From NCBI GenBank assembly GCA_016790435.1, contig JAEUPE010000011.1, positions 1-43,137 of the forward strand: a stretch of DNA of 43,137 nucleotides, written 5' to 3'. This document shows, piece by piece, positions 18,175 through 26,668 of the stretch. Numbering within the stretch: the stretch's first letter is position 1; every line of letters begins with the position of its first letter. The position numbers and the translations under genes are program-made. Below the pieces are notes generated by a model. That model had not been told where the DNA came from and ran no database searches. It was given only the letters and a program-made list of their open reading frames with translations. This DNA is from Rubrivivax sp. (GTDB lineage: Bacteria > Pseudomonadota > Gammaproteobacteria > Burkholderiales > Burkholderiaceae_C).

Positions 18175-19113
18175 TCACTGCAGCGCCCCCTTCAGATCGG
18201 CCAAGCTGGCGGGGTCGAGCACCGTGCCCGAGACCAGCGAGCCGTCGACGCGCTTGGCCAGCCCCGCCAGCACCTTGCCTGGCCCGCACTCGAAGACGTG
18301 CCCGAGCCCGCGCGCCGCCAGTGCCTGCACCACCTCGACCCAGCGGACCGGGCCGAAGGCCTGGCGATAGAGCGCATCGCGGATCGCCGCCGGGTCGGTC
18401 TGCACCGCCACGTCGATGTTGTTGACGACCGGAATACGCGGCGCGGCGATCGCGACCTCCGCCAGGCGCTCGCGCAGCCGCTCGGCCGCCGGCTTCATCA
18501 GCGCGCAATGGAAAGGCGCCGACACCGCCAGCGGCAACGCTCGCTTGGCACCGGCGGCCTTGAGCTTCTCGCAAGCCAGGTCCACCGCGGCCTTCGCCCC
18601 GGCAATGACCGTCTGCTTCGGATCGTTGAAGTTCGCGGGCGACACGACGCCTCCGGTTTCAGCGGCGACCGCGTCGCAGACCGACTTCACGGCGGCCGCC
18701 TCGAGGCCGAGAATGGCCGCCATGGCGCCTGCCCCCACCGGCACGGCCTCCTGCATGGCCTGCGCCCGGTAGCGCACGAGCGGCAGTGCGTCGGCCAGCG
18801 TCAGGGCGCCGGCAGCCACCAGCGCGCTGTACTCACCGAGCGAGTGCCCGGCCACCGCCGCGGGCTCGGCGCCGCCTTCGGCACGCCAGGCGTTCAGGCA
18901 GGCAATTGCCGCCGTCAGCATCACCGGCTGCGTGTTGGTGGTGAGTTCGAGCGCCTCCTTCGGGCCCTCGCGGATGAGCCGGCCGACATCCTCTGCAAGC
19001 GCGGCAGAAGCCTCTTCGAGCGTGCGCCGTACGGCCGGGTGATCCCCCCACTCGTCGAGCATGCCGACCGACTGCGAACCCTGGCCAGGAAAGACGAATG
19101 CGAATGGCTTCAT
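18175..19113 (-). CDS. fabD: Malonyl-CoA:ACP transacylase
   Basis: Loads malonyl units onto ACP. The 312-residue protein has the FPGQGSQ signature near the N-terminus, the nucleophile S91 in GHSLGEYSA and the partner histidine H202 in SAPFHCALM. GTG at 19116 and ATG at 19113 are adjacent in frame; ATG is chosen. Just upstream an out-of-frame ATG-ATG-TGA overlaps this start. The ribosome site is weak, so coupling to fabH translation is plausible. Confidence 0.95.
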   Translation of the reverse strand: MKPFAFVFPGQGSQSVGMLDEWGDHPAVRRTLEEASAALAEDVGRLIREGPKEALELTTNTQPVMLTAAIACLNAWRAEGGAEPAAVAGHSLGEYSALVAAGALTLADALPLVRYRAQAMQEAVPVGAGAMAAILGLEAAAVKSVCDAVAAETGGVVSPANFNDPKQTVIAGAKAAVDLACEKLKAAGAKRALPLAVSAPFHCALMKPAAERLRERLAEVAIAAPRIPVVNNIDVAVQTDPAAIRDALYRQAFGPVRWVEVVQALAARGLGHVFECGPGKVLAGLAKRVDGSLVSGTVLDPASLADLKGALQ

Positions 19114-19157
19114 CACATCATGGAAACTTGGAATTGGGCAACCGCCGCAGTGCGCGG

Positions 19158-20189
19158 TCAGTAGTCGAACAACACCGCGCCCCAGGTGAAGCCGCCGCCC
19201 ACGCCCTCGAGCATGACGGTGTCACCGCGTTGCACGCGGCCGCTCTTCACCGCCACGTCCAGCGCCAGCGGCACGGATGCTGCAGAGGTGTTGCCGTGTT
19301 CGTCGACGGTGGCCACGAGCTTGTCGAGCGGAAGCTTCAGCTTGCGTGCCGTGCCCTGCATGATGCGGATGTTGGCTTGATGCGGAATCAACCAATCGAG
19401 GTCGCTCTCGCTGCGGCCGGCCTTCTCGAGCACGGCGCGCGCGGCGCTCTCGAGCACGCCCACGGCGAGCTTGAAGACCGCCGGGCCGTCCATCTTCAAG
19501 AACGGCGTGCCGGTCACTTGGCCACCCGCCACCGTGCCCGGCGTGCACAGGATGCCGAGGTGGCGCCCATCGGCATGCAGGTCGGCCGCCAGAATGCCCG
19601 GCGTGTCACTCGCCTCCACCAGCACGGCGCCGGCGCCGTCGCCGAAAAGCACGCAGGTCGTGCGGTCGTTGAAGTCGAGGATGCGCGAGAAGACCTCGGT
19701 GCCAACGACGAGCGCGCAGCGCGCGCTGCCCGAACGCACCATGGCATCGGCCACCGTGAGCCCATAGACGAAGCCCGAGCACACCGCCTGCAGGTCGAAA
19801 GCGGCGCAGCCATGGATGCCCAGCTTGTGCTGCAGGATCGAAGCAGTCGACGGGAACACCATGTCAGGCGTCGACGTGGCGACGATGATCATGTCGATGT
19901 CGCTCGCCTTGCGCCCGGCAGACTCCAGCGCATCGCGTGCCGCCGGCAGGGCGAGGTCGCTGGCGTTCACGCCATCGTCGGCGAAATGGCGGGCCCGGAT
20001 GCCGGTGCGCTCGACGATCCACTCATCGCTGGTCTCGATACCGCGGGCCGCGAGCATCGACACCATGTCGTCGTTGGTCAGGCGCCTGGGCGGAAGGTAG
20101 CTGCCGGTGCCGGTGATGCGCGCATACGGCGCACCCACAGAGCGACTCGCGGCGGCGGGCGCAGCGGACGCGGGAATGGGGCTTGTCAT
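19158..20189 (-). CDS. fabH: 3-oxoacyl-[acyl-carrier-protein] synthase III
   Basis: Starts fatty acid synthesis by condensing acetyl-CoA with malonyl-ACP. The 343-residue product carries the triad C137 (QAVCSGF), H270 (LIPHQAN) and N300 (HGNTSAA), and the ending [11 protein letters not shown]. It has an extra N-terminal stretch of about 20 Ala/Ser/Pro-rich residues before [12 protein letters not shown]. The ATG at 20189 overlaps the plsX stop by four bases, which fixes the start reasonably well. Confidence 0.96.
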   Translation of the reverse strand: MTSPIPASAAPAAASRSVGAPYARITGTGSYLPPRRLTNDDMVSMLAARGIETSDEWIVERTGIRARHFADDGVNASDLALPAARDALESAGRKASDIDMIIVATSTPDMVFPSTASILQHKLGIHGCAAFDLQAVCSGFVYGLTVADAMVRSGSARCALVVGTEVFSRILDFNDRTTCVLFGDGAGAVLVEASDTPGILAADLHADGRHLGILCTPGTVAGGQVTGTPFLKMDGPAVFKLAVGVLESAARAVLEKAGRSESDLDWLIPHQANIRIMQGTARKLKLPLDKLVATVDEHGNTSAASVPLALDVAVKSGRVQRGDTVMLEGVGGGFTWGAVLFDY

Positions 20190-21274
20190 GCAGCTTGCTC
20201 CGGCGCAGCCGCGCCGGCAGGCAGGGCCGCCATCGTGGAGCCGATGCGGTCGTGCACGCGAGCCAGCAATCGGTTGCGCGCGGCATCATAAGCCCGGCTG
20301 AGCGCATTCTCGAAAGCATAGGCATCCGCCGAACCATGGCTCTTGAAGACGAGTCCGCGCAGGCCGAGCAGTGCCGCCCCGTTGAAGCCTCGTGGATCGA
20401 CGCGCGTCTTGAATCGCTTCAGCGCCGGCATCGCCGCCAGTGCCGCAACCTTGCTGACCAGCGAGCGCGTGAACTCCTGGCGGATGAACTCGGTCAACAT
20501 CGAAGCGAGGCCCTCGCTCGTCTTCAGCAGCACGTTGCCGACGAACCCGTCGCAGACGACGATGTCGACGGTGCCCTTGTAGATGTCGTTGCCCTCGACG
20601 TTGCCGAAGAAGTTGATGTGCCCGGCAGCCCCGGCCGAACGAAGCAGTTCGCCGGCGCGCTTGATCGTGTCGCTGCCCTTGATCGCCTCCTCGCCGATGT
20701 TGAGCAGGCCGACGGTCGGCTCTTCCTTGCCCTCGACAGCGGAGACGAGCGCGCCACCCATCACCGCGAACTGCAACAGGTGCTCTGGCGTGCAATCGAC
20801 GTTGGCCCCAAGGTCGAGCACGGTGGTGAAACCGTCCTTGCGGTTCGGCATGACGGCGGCGATGGCGGGGCGGTCGATGCCCTCGAGCGTCTTGAGCACG
20901 TAGCGCGCCACGGCCATCAGTGCGCCCGTGTTGCCGGCCGAGACGCAGGCATCGGCGACAGAGCGGCCGTCGTCGCCCGCCTTCAGCTGCGTGATCGCCA
21001 CGCGCATGGAGGAGTCACGCTTCTTGCGCAATGCCACCTCGACCGGGTCGTCCATCGTCACGACCTCGCTCGCGGTCACCAGGCGGACGCGCGCCCATCC
21101 GGCGGCTGGTGCCAGCCCCGCCTCCGTGCCCACGAGCACCAGTTCCGCACCCGGGTGCCTGTCGAGGAAGGAGCGACAGGCGGGCAAGGTCACCGCGGGC
21201 CCGTGATCGCCGCCCATGCAGTCGACGGCGATGCGCACCGTCGCCAGCGGTGCCGGTGAAGGAAGCGAGTTCAC
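20186..21274 (-). CDS. plsX: Phosphate acyltransferase PlsX
   Basis: Makes acyl-phosphate from acyl-ACP, the donor for PlsY in phospholipid synthesis. Signatures are [43 protein letters not shown] and [14 protein letters not shown]. The start is uncertain. The GTG at 21274 gives 362 residues; a TTG at 21310 and a GTG at 21238 are also in frame, and none has a clear ribosome-binding site. It sits between rpmF and fabH, the common yceD-rpmF-plsX-fabH order. Confidence 0.94.
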   Translation of the reverse strand: MNSLPSPAPLATVRIAVDCMGGDHGPAVTLPACRSFLDRHPGAELVLVGTEAGLAPAAGWARVRLVTASEVVTMDDPVEVALRKKRDSSMRVAITQLKAGDDGRSVADACVSAGNTGALMAVARYVLKTLEGIDRPAIAAVMPNRKDGFTTVLDLGANVDCTPEHLLQFAVMGGALVSAVEGKEEPTVGLLNIGEEAIKGSDTIKRAGELLRSAGAAGHINFFGNVEGNDIYKGTVDIVVCDGFVGNVLLKTSEGLASMLTEFIRQEFTRSLVSKVAALAAMPALKRFKTRVDPRGFNGAALLGLRGLVFKSHGSADAYAFENALSRAYDAARNRLLARVHDRIGSTMAALPAGAAAPEQAA

Positions 21275-21338
21275 GGCGTGGCGCGCGCGGGAGTGGGGCC
21301 CCGGGCGCAAACGGGCCTGGAGCCGAGTCCGAACCCGC

Positions 21339-21521
21339 TCAGGCGTCGGCCTTGGTCTTCAGGACCTTGCGGCCGCGGTAGAAGCCCGTGGGCGTGATGT
21401 GGTGGCGAAGATGCACCTCACCCGTGGTCGGCTCGACCCCCGTGCCGGGTGCGCCGATCGCGTTGTGCGAACGATGCATGCCGCGCTTGGAGGGCGACTT
21501 CTTGTTCTGCTGGACAGCCAT
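21339..21521 (-). CDS. rpmF: 50S ribosomal protein L32
   Basis: A 60-residue basic protein beginning [20 protein letters not shown], the standard L32 opening. It lacks the zinc-binding cysteines seen in some L32 proteins, so it is the C-minus form. CAGGAG lies upstream of the ATG at 21521. On the minus strand, 260 bases separate it from yceD. That gap holds no gene; TACACT near 21,740 is a possible but unsupported -10 box. Confidence 0.97.
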   Translation of the reverse strand: MAVQQNKKSPSKRGMHRSHNAIGAPGTGVEPTTGEVHLRHHITPTGFYRGRKVLKTKADA

Positions 21522-21781
21522 GTCGATGAACTCCTGGGAATCGGGTACGCGCAAGCGGCGCGATGAAGGATGTTTGGCCCGAATCGCGCCGGGGGCGCAG
21601 GCTCGTGGCCGCATCGGCACCACCGCCGAATGACTGGCGCAGGGCACACAGCCCGGCTTTGCGGCGGGCGACATCCGGGCAGACCGCCAAGCCCTTCGGA
21701 GGCCTGGCGCAGCCATTGACGGACCGCCGAAAAGCGTGAGAGTGTACACCGGACCACGCCATGCCGTGGTCGGGGCCAGGC

Positions 21782-22363
21782 TCAGGACTTGGGTCGCCGT
21801 AGGGCGGCAAGCGCCGCGAACGGATGAGCCTCCACGTCCGGCGGCACCTCGGCGCCGCCAGCGACATCGCCTGCTGCCGCGCGCAGGGCAGCGGGCGGGT
21901 CGGGGCAGGCGTCGTGGCGAGGCACCAGCGGCATCGCGAGCAGCAACTCGTCCTCGACCAGTGCCAGCAGGTCGAAGCGCGGTGACAGCGCGAGAACGTC
22001 CTCTTCCATCTCGTCGTCGAGCCGCGCCGCCTCGTCCTCCCCCTCGACGAACCTGAAGCGCCTGTCGACCCGCAGCGGCAGCGCCATCGGCTGCAGGCAG
22101 CGCTGGCACTCCAGTGTGGCCGTGGCTCGGATTGCGAGATCGACGACACATTGCGGCTGTGCGCCACTCACTGGCTGCATGGAGCCGACGGCACTCCACT
22201 CGATCAGCCCTTCGGCCGCGCCGTCCGCGGCACGCAGCACGCTCTCGGCCACACGCGTCGCGTCCGCCAGGGCAACCTGCCCTTCCATGCGCGCCCCATC
22301 GCGACAGAAGGCTGCCACATCGAGGGCCCTCGGCGAACGGGTGGAGCGAGACGAACGCGGCAT
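21782..22363 (-). CDS. yceD: YceD family (DUF177) 23S rRNA accumulation protein
   Basis: Family linked to 23S rRNA accumulation and found upstream of rpmF in most bacteria. The 193-residue product has the diagnostic cysteine pair in [10 protein letters not shown] (about residue 84), an acidic middle segment ([17 protein letters not shown]) and [18 protein letters not shown]. It ends with [14 protein letters not shown], close to the family's FAVLAALK-type ending. The ATG at 22363 is chosen; an in-frame start at 22396 would reach into the short spacer towards the divergent maf gene. Confidence 0.9.
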   Translation of the reverse strand: MPRSSRSTRSPRALDVAAFCRDGARMEGQVALADATRVAESVLRAADGAAEGLIEWSAVGSMQPVSGAQPQCVVDLAIRATATLECQRCLQPMALPLRVDRRFRFVEGEDEAARLDDEMEEDVLALSPRFDLLALVEDELLLAMPLVPRHDACPDPPAALRAAAGDVAGGAEVPPDVEAHPFAALAALRRPKS

Positions 22364-22404
22364 GGTCGGTCCAGTGTAGGCGGTGCAATGGAACAATCCT
22401 GGGC

Positions 22405-23046
22405 ATGCCCCCCCATGCCACTGTCGACCAAGCCGGCGACGCCTCCGCCACCGCGGCTGTGCGGCCGACGCTTATCCTCGCCTCGACCTCGAGATACCGA
22501 CGCGAGTTGCTGGCCCGGCTCCGCCTGCCCTTCGACGTGATCTCGCCGGGCGTCGGTGAGGGGGCCCTGGCCGACGAAGGGCCCGCCGATCTCGCCCGGC
22601 GCCTCAGCCGGGCCAAGGCCGAGGCGGTCGCGCTCCTGCACCCCGACGCCGTCGTCATCGGCTCTGACCAGGTCTGCGAAGTGGGTGGCGAGGCGATCGG
22701 CAAACCGGGCACCCACGAGCGCGCAGTGCAGCAACTGCAGCGGCTGAGCGGCCAGCGCGCGGTCTTCCACACCTCGGTATGCGTGATGCGGCGGAGCATC
22801 GGCTACGAGAGCCACGCGGCGGCGCCGGTCGTGGTCAGGTTCCGAGTGCTGCGGGCGCCCGAGATCGAGCACTACCTGCGCACCGAGCAGCCCTATGACT
22901 GCGCCGGCAGCGCCAAGTCCGAGACGCTGGGCATCGCGCTGCTGGACGCGATCGAATCCGACGATCCGACGGCCCTGGTGGGCCTGCCCTTGATCCGCAC
23001 GGCACGCATGCTGCGCGAGGCAGGCATCGATCCATTGCGGCCATGA
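22405..23046 (+). CDS. yceF: Maf-family nucleotide pyrophosphatase, YceF type
   Basis: House-cleaning pyrophosphatase; the YceF subgroup hydrolyses 7-methyl-GTP. The 213-residue product has an N-terminal extension of about 20 residues, then [17 protein letters not shown], the catalytic SDQVCEV and [17 protein letters not shown]. The C-terminal blocks [32 protein letters not shown] (landmarks CAGS.KSE and TALVGLPLI) fit YceF better than the dTTP/UTPase YhdE. The ATG at 22405 is 41 bases from divergent yceD, and they must share a compact promoter region. Its stop overlaps the next gene as ATGA. Confidence 0.92.
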   Translation: MPPHATVDQAGDASATAAVRPTLILASTSRYRRELLARLRLPFDVISPGVGEGALADEGPADLARRLSRAKAEAVALLHPDAVVIGSDQVCEVGGEAIGKPGTHERAVQQLQRLSGQRAVFHTSVCVMRRSIGYESHAAAPVVVRFRVLRAPEIEHYLRTEQPYDCAGSAKSETLGIALLDAIESDDPTALVGLPLIRTARMLREAGIDPLRP

Positions 23047-23876
23047 GCGACGCCAACCCGAGCTCGGCCAGCGCGGCCTCCGGCCCCACCGCGGCGCACG
23101 GCCAACTCGTGCTGGTGCCAAACGCGCTGGATTTCGGCGCCACACCGCAGGAGCTGGCGGTCGTGCTACCACTCGCCGTGCTGCAGTGGGCCGCACGACT
23201 GCAGCATTGGGTCGTCGAGGACGCGAAGAGCGCGCGTGCGTTCCTGAAGCGCGTGCACGAAGTCGTGCCGTTGCAGGCGCAGCTGCAGGCGCTGTCGATC
23301 GTCGAGCTGCCGCGTCCAACCAAGGGGCGAACCGCGCCGGTCGCGCCCCGCGCGCAGGCCGCCGACCCGGAGATCGCGCGGCTGCTCTCCCCTGCGCTCG
23401 CCGGCCACGATGTCGGCTTGCTATCCGAGGCCGGCCTGCCAGCGGTCGCCGACCCCGGCGCGGCCATCGTGGCGGCCGCGCACGAACTTGGCGTGCGGGT
23501 GCTGCCCTTGCCCGGGCCGAGTTCACTGCTCCTGGCGCTGGCGGCCAGCGGCCTCGACGGCCAGAGTTTTGCCTTCGTCGGCTACCTGCCGCAGGAGCCA
23601 GCGGCCCGCTGCGAGCGGATCCGCGAACTGGAGGGGCTGTCTCGGCGCCTGCGCCAGACGCAGATCTTCATCGAGACGCCGTACCGCAACGCCGCGCTGA
23701 TGGGTGCTCTGCTCGACTGTGCGGCCCCGGCCACGCGCCTGTCGGTGAGCGTGGCGCTGACGCTGCCCGGCGGCTGGAGCCGCACGGCCACGGTCGCCGA
23801 GTGGCGCAGGCCTTCCGCCGGGCCGCGAGCCGACTTGCCCGACCGGCTGCCCGCCGTCTTCCTGCTGCAAGCCTGA
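23043..23876 (+). CDS. SAM-dependent methyltransferase of the RsmI / tetrapyrrole methylase family
   Basis: 277 residues with the tetrapyrrole-methylase fold: a variant N-terminal strand (LVLVPNALDFGA), the mid-domain LLSEAGLPAVADPGAAIV and LPLPGPSSLLLALAASGLDGQSFAFVGYLP (landmarks SEAGLPAVADPG, GPSSLLLALAASG and FVGYLP), and an FIETPYRN motif. RsmI, which 2'-O-methylates 16S C1402, has the same last motifs. The N-terminus lacks the standard RsmI start and the protein is shorter, so this is probably the RsmI paralogue often found beside maf in betaproteobacteria. Its target is unknown to me. It overlaps yceF by four bases. Confidence 0.85.
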   Translation: MSDANPSSASAASGPTAAHGQLVLVPNALDFGATPQELAVVLPLAVLQWAARLQHWVVEDAKSARAFLKRVHEVVPLQAQLQALSIVELPRPTKGRTAPVAPRAQAADPEIARLLSPALAGHDVGLLSEAGLPAVADPGAAIVAAAHELGVRVLPLPGPSSLLLALAASGLDGQSFAFVGYLPQEPAARCERIRELEGLSRRLRQTQIFIETPYRNAALMGALLDCAAPATRLSVSVALTLPGGWSRTATVAEWRRPSAGPRADLPDRLPAVFLLQA

Positions 23877-23882
23877 GCAATT

Positions 23883-23908
23883 GCGCCTGCCGCCTGGGCA
23901 GACGGCGC
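23883..23908. terminator. Possible bidirectional hairpin between convergent genes
   Basis: GCGCC (23883-23887) pairs with GGCGC (23904-23908), and TGCC (23888-23891) with GGCA (23897-23900), leaving a three-base bulge and a five-base loop. It fills most of the 36-base gap between the methyltransferase and helicase stops. There is no U-tract. Confidence 0.35.
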
Positions 23909-23912
23909 GAAC

Positions 23913-25427
23913 TCAGGCGCGGCCGCCGCCCAGCAGGGAGGCCACCTTCTTCTTCGCCCGGATGTTCGGCGAAAGCCCGCCGCGCGGCGCTGCCGGCATG
24001 GCCGCCTTGTCGGCCTCTTCGGCCTTGACGGCTGCGCCCTTCTCCCAAATCGCCGTGCCGCTGCCGCTCGGCTCGTAGGGCCGGTCGAAGAAGGGGTCGG
24101 CGGACTGGGTTCGGCGCATCGGCGGCGCCGGGCGAGCGTCGCCGCGCGCCTCGACCCGCGGCTCCGCTCGCGACTCGACTTCCGCCGACGGTGCATCGCG
24201 CTCTTCGTCGAACGAGCGTCGCCGCGGCCGCCTTGGGCGGTCGTCTTCCAGCTCGATCGGCTCGATCTCGATCTTCTTCTTGATGAGCCGCTCGATCTCT
24301 CCAATCATGCGCATGTCATCCCGCGTCACGAGCGTGATCGCCAGGCCCGAGGCACCGGCACGGCCGGTGCGGCCGATGCGGTGGATGTAGTCCTCGGAGT
24401 TGAAGGGCACATCGAAGTTGAAGACACCGGGCAGGTCGGCGATGTCGAGCCCCCGCGCCGCCACGTCGGTGGCCACGAGCACCTCCACTTCGCCGCGCTT
24501 GAACGCCGCCAGCGCCTTCAGCCGCTCGTCCTGGCTCTTGTCGCCATGCAGGGCCTGCGTCTTCAGGCCGTCGCGCTCGAACGAACGCGCCAGGCGCGCC
24601 GCGCCCAGCTTGGAATTGACGAAGACGATCGCCTGCGTGAGCTCGCGCTGGCGCAGGAGTTGCCGCACCACGGCGCGCTTGTCGTCGTCCGTCACGCTGT
24701 AGAAACGCTGCTCGACGTTGGTGGCGGTGGCATTGGGCCGCGCCACCTCTACCGTCACCGGATCCTGCAGGTAACTGTTGGCCAGGCGCCGGATCTCGGG
24801 CGAGAAGGTGGCCGAGAAGAGCAGCGTCTGCCGCTCCTTGGGCAGGTACGACAGGATGCGCTGCAGGTCGGGCAGGAAGCCGATGTCGAGCATGCGGTCG
24901 GCTTCGTCGAGCACGACGTACTCGACCTGATTCAGCACCGCTACCTTCTGCTCGATGTGGTCGAGCAGCCGCCCGGGGGTGGCAATCAACACCTCGACGC
25001 CCTTACGCAACTCCTCGGTCTGCGGTTTCATGTCCACGCCGCCGAAGACCACCGCAGAGCGCAGGAGCGAGTGCTGGGCGTACTTCTTGACGTTCGCAGC
25101 CACCTGGTCGGCCAGTTCGCGCGTCGGAGCCAGTACCAGCGCCCGCACCGGGTGGCGGGCAGGCGACATGCTGGCGTTCTCGTGCCGCATCATCTTCTGC
25201 AGCAACGGCAGAGTGAAAGCGGCCGTCTTGCCAGTGCCGGTCTGCGCCGCGCCCATGACGTCCCGGCCCGCGAGCACGATCGGGATGGCCTTGGCCTGAA
25301 TGGGCGTCATCGCGAGATAACCCGACTCGGCCACCGCGCGCAGCAGCTTGGCGTCGAGAGGAAGCGTGTCGAATCGAGGAGGCGCTGTCTCCGCCGCTTC
25401 CGTTGGCATCGCATTTTCCATCGTCAT
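23913..25427 (-). CDS. DEAD-box ATP-dependent RNA helicase, RhlE type
   Basis: 504 residues with all helicase motifs: Q-motif (TPIQAKAIPI), motif I AQTGTGKT (61-68), PTRELADQV, TPGRLLD, DEAD (174-177), SAT (205-207), VATDVAARGLDI and HRIGRTGRAG. The C-terminal 130 residues are a charged, low-complexity tail (Arg/Asp/Glu/Pro) ending RAKKKVASLLGGGRA; such basic tails bind RNA nonspecifically. The RhlE assignment rests on overall pattern. The ATG at 25427 overlaps the stop of the sugar-phosphate transferase upstream as ATGA, so it is probably translated from that mRNA. ATG at 25421 is an alternative. Confidence 0.93.
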   Translation of the reverse strand: MTMENAMPTEAAETAPPRFDTLPLDAKLLRAVAESGYLAMTPIQAKAIPIVLAGRDVMGAAQTGTGKTAAFTLPLLQKMMRHENASMSPARHPVRALVLAPTRELADQVAANVKKYAQHSLLRSAVVFGGVDMKPQTEELRKGVEVLIATPGRLLDHIEQKVAVLNQVEYVVLDEADRMLDIGFLPDLQRILSYLPKERQTLLFSATFSPEIRRLANSYLQDPVTVEVARPNATATNVEQRFYSVTDDDKRAVVRQLLRQRELTQAIVFVNSKLGAARLARSFERDGLKTQALHGDKSQDERLKALAAFKRGEVEVLVATDVAARGLDIADLPGVFNFDVPFNSEDYIHRIGRTGRAGASGLAITLVTRDDMRMIGEIERLIKKKIEIEPIELEDDRPRRPRRRSFDEERDAPSAEVESRAEPRVEARGDARPAPPMRRTQSADPFFDRPYEPSGSGTAIWEKGAAVKAEEADKAAMPAAPRGGLSPNIRAKKKVASLLGGGRA

Positions 25428-26608
25428 GCCCCCGGCCGCTCACGCTCGCTCAGCAACTGCGGCCGGCCAGCGACAGCCCGCATCCAGCGCGGCATCTTGA
25501 ATCGCACGATGCGCCAGTACAGCGCAAGGTAGACCAAGCCAAACAGACACAGAAAGGCCGCGTTGATGGCCGAGCTCTGCCAGAACAGGGTTGCAGGAAT
25601 GACCGAGAGCATGCAGAGCATCCAGAGAAAGGGTGAAGTCATCGAGTTGCGACGGGTGAGGGCTCGCGCGCTGCGGTCGCCGACCGCCCAGCGCATCAGG
25701 CGCCGGTAGATGAGCGAGTGGAGGTGGATACCGTCAGGCATGCTGGGTGGTACCGCCCGCAGGAACCGACGCCTATAGATGGAAAAGAGCGTCTCGAAGA
25801 CAGGGTAGATGCACACGAGCAGGGGGAACAGCGGTGAGACCGAGGGGTTGCGAACCAGGAGAAGGATCGAGATCTCGGCCACGTAGAAGCCCAGGAAGTA
25901 GGCGCCACCGTCACCCAGAAAGATCAGGCCGGCGGGAAAGTTCCAGATGAAGAAACCCATCACCGCGCCGATGCCCGCCAGCGCCAGGGCGCCGACGACC
26001 TGATCGCCCACCTGGAACGCCACGTAGGCGATCGCCGCCAGCATGATGACCACGCACATCGAGGCCAAGCCGTTCAAGCCGTCGATGATGTTCACGGAGT
26101 TGGCGATGCCGGCGACCGCAATGACGGTGAGCAGGAGCGCGCCCAAGGTGCCAGAGACGACCCAGTCCAATCCTGGGATATCGGTGCGAAGGATCATCGC
26201 TCCCAGGAACGCGGCAGCCGCGGCCGCCGACAGTGCCGTTGCCAACAGGCGCTTTGCCGGCGAGACACCTTTGGTGAAGTCCTCGATCAGGCCGCCGGCG
26301 AAGGCAGGCACCCCGCAGAGCAGCAGCCCCGCCAGCAAGAGCAACCCGTCACGGTCAGGCCACCACATCGCCACCATCGCCAGAGCGAGGCCCGCGAAGA
26401 TGCCGATGCCTCCCACCCGAGGTACCGGCGTCATGTGGAACTTCTGCGGGCCAGAGGTGTCACTGTCCAGCGTCGCCCGCCCGTGCGAACGGGCCGCGTG
26501 CACCACGAGCAACGTGGTGACGAGCGATCCAATGAAAGCGACGAGCAACTCGAGCACCGAGGAATTGTAGGCCTCGACGGATGGCAAGCCGCTGGGTCCA
26601 GCCGCCAC
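25424..26608 (-). CDS. WecA/MraY-family undecaprenyl-phosphate sugar-1-phosphate transferase
   Basis: Polytopic inner-membrane enzyme (about 10-11 membrane segments) that transfers a sugar-1-phosphate to undecaprenyl phosphate, the first step of O-antigen or exopolysaccharide repeat-unit synthesis. Signatures: PRVGGIGIF near residue 65, the acidic loop EDFTKG (109-114, where most family members have DD), NIIDGLNG (173-180), GDGGAYFLGF (232-241) and HLHSLIYRR (295-303). The GTG at 26608 has AGGA eight bases upstream; a GTG at 26557 would remove 17 residues and still keep the first membrane segment. It is divergent from the polysaccharide operon and is its likely initiating enzyme. The sugar cannot be told from sequence. 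Confidence 0.9.
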   Translation of the reverse strand: MAAGPSGLPSVEAYNSSVLELLVAFIGSLVTTLLVVHAARSHGRATLDSDTSGPQKFHMTPVPRVGGIGIFAGLALAMVAMWWPDRDGLLLLAGLLLCGVPAFAGGLIEDFTKGVSPAKRLLATALSAAAAAAFLGAMILRTDIPGLDWVVSGTLGALLLTVIAVAGIANSVNIIDGLNGLASMCVVIMLAAIAYVAFQVGDQVVGALALAGIGAVMGFFIWNFPAGLIFLGDGGAYFLGFYVAEISILLLVRNPSVSPLFPLLVCIYPVFETLFSIYRRRFLRAVPPSMPDGIHLHSLIYRRLMRWAVGDRSARALTRRNSMTSPFLWMLCMLSVIPATLFWQSSAINAAFLCLFGLVYLALYWRIVRFKMPRWMRAVAGRPQLLSERERPGA

Positions 26609-26668
26609 CGATAGAATCCTAGGTTCTTCGTCCCTGATCGAGCCCGAGAGTCACCAGTTCCTGTTCAG

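Noticed and set aside
20524-20757. Short frames within the fab cluster
   Set aside because: All are inside well-supported genes, without ribosome sites or recognisable domains.
21522-22799. Leftward frame running into rpmF from 22,799
   Set aside because: Only the last 60 residues match a known protein (L32); the rest is a shadow of yceD and maf.
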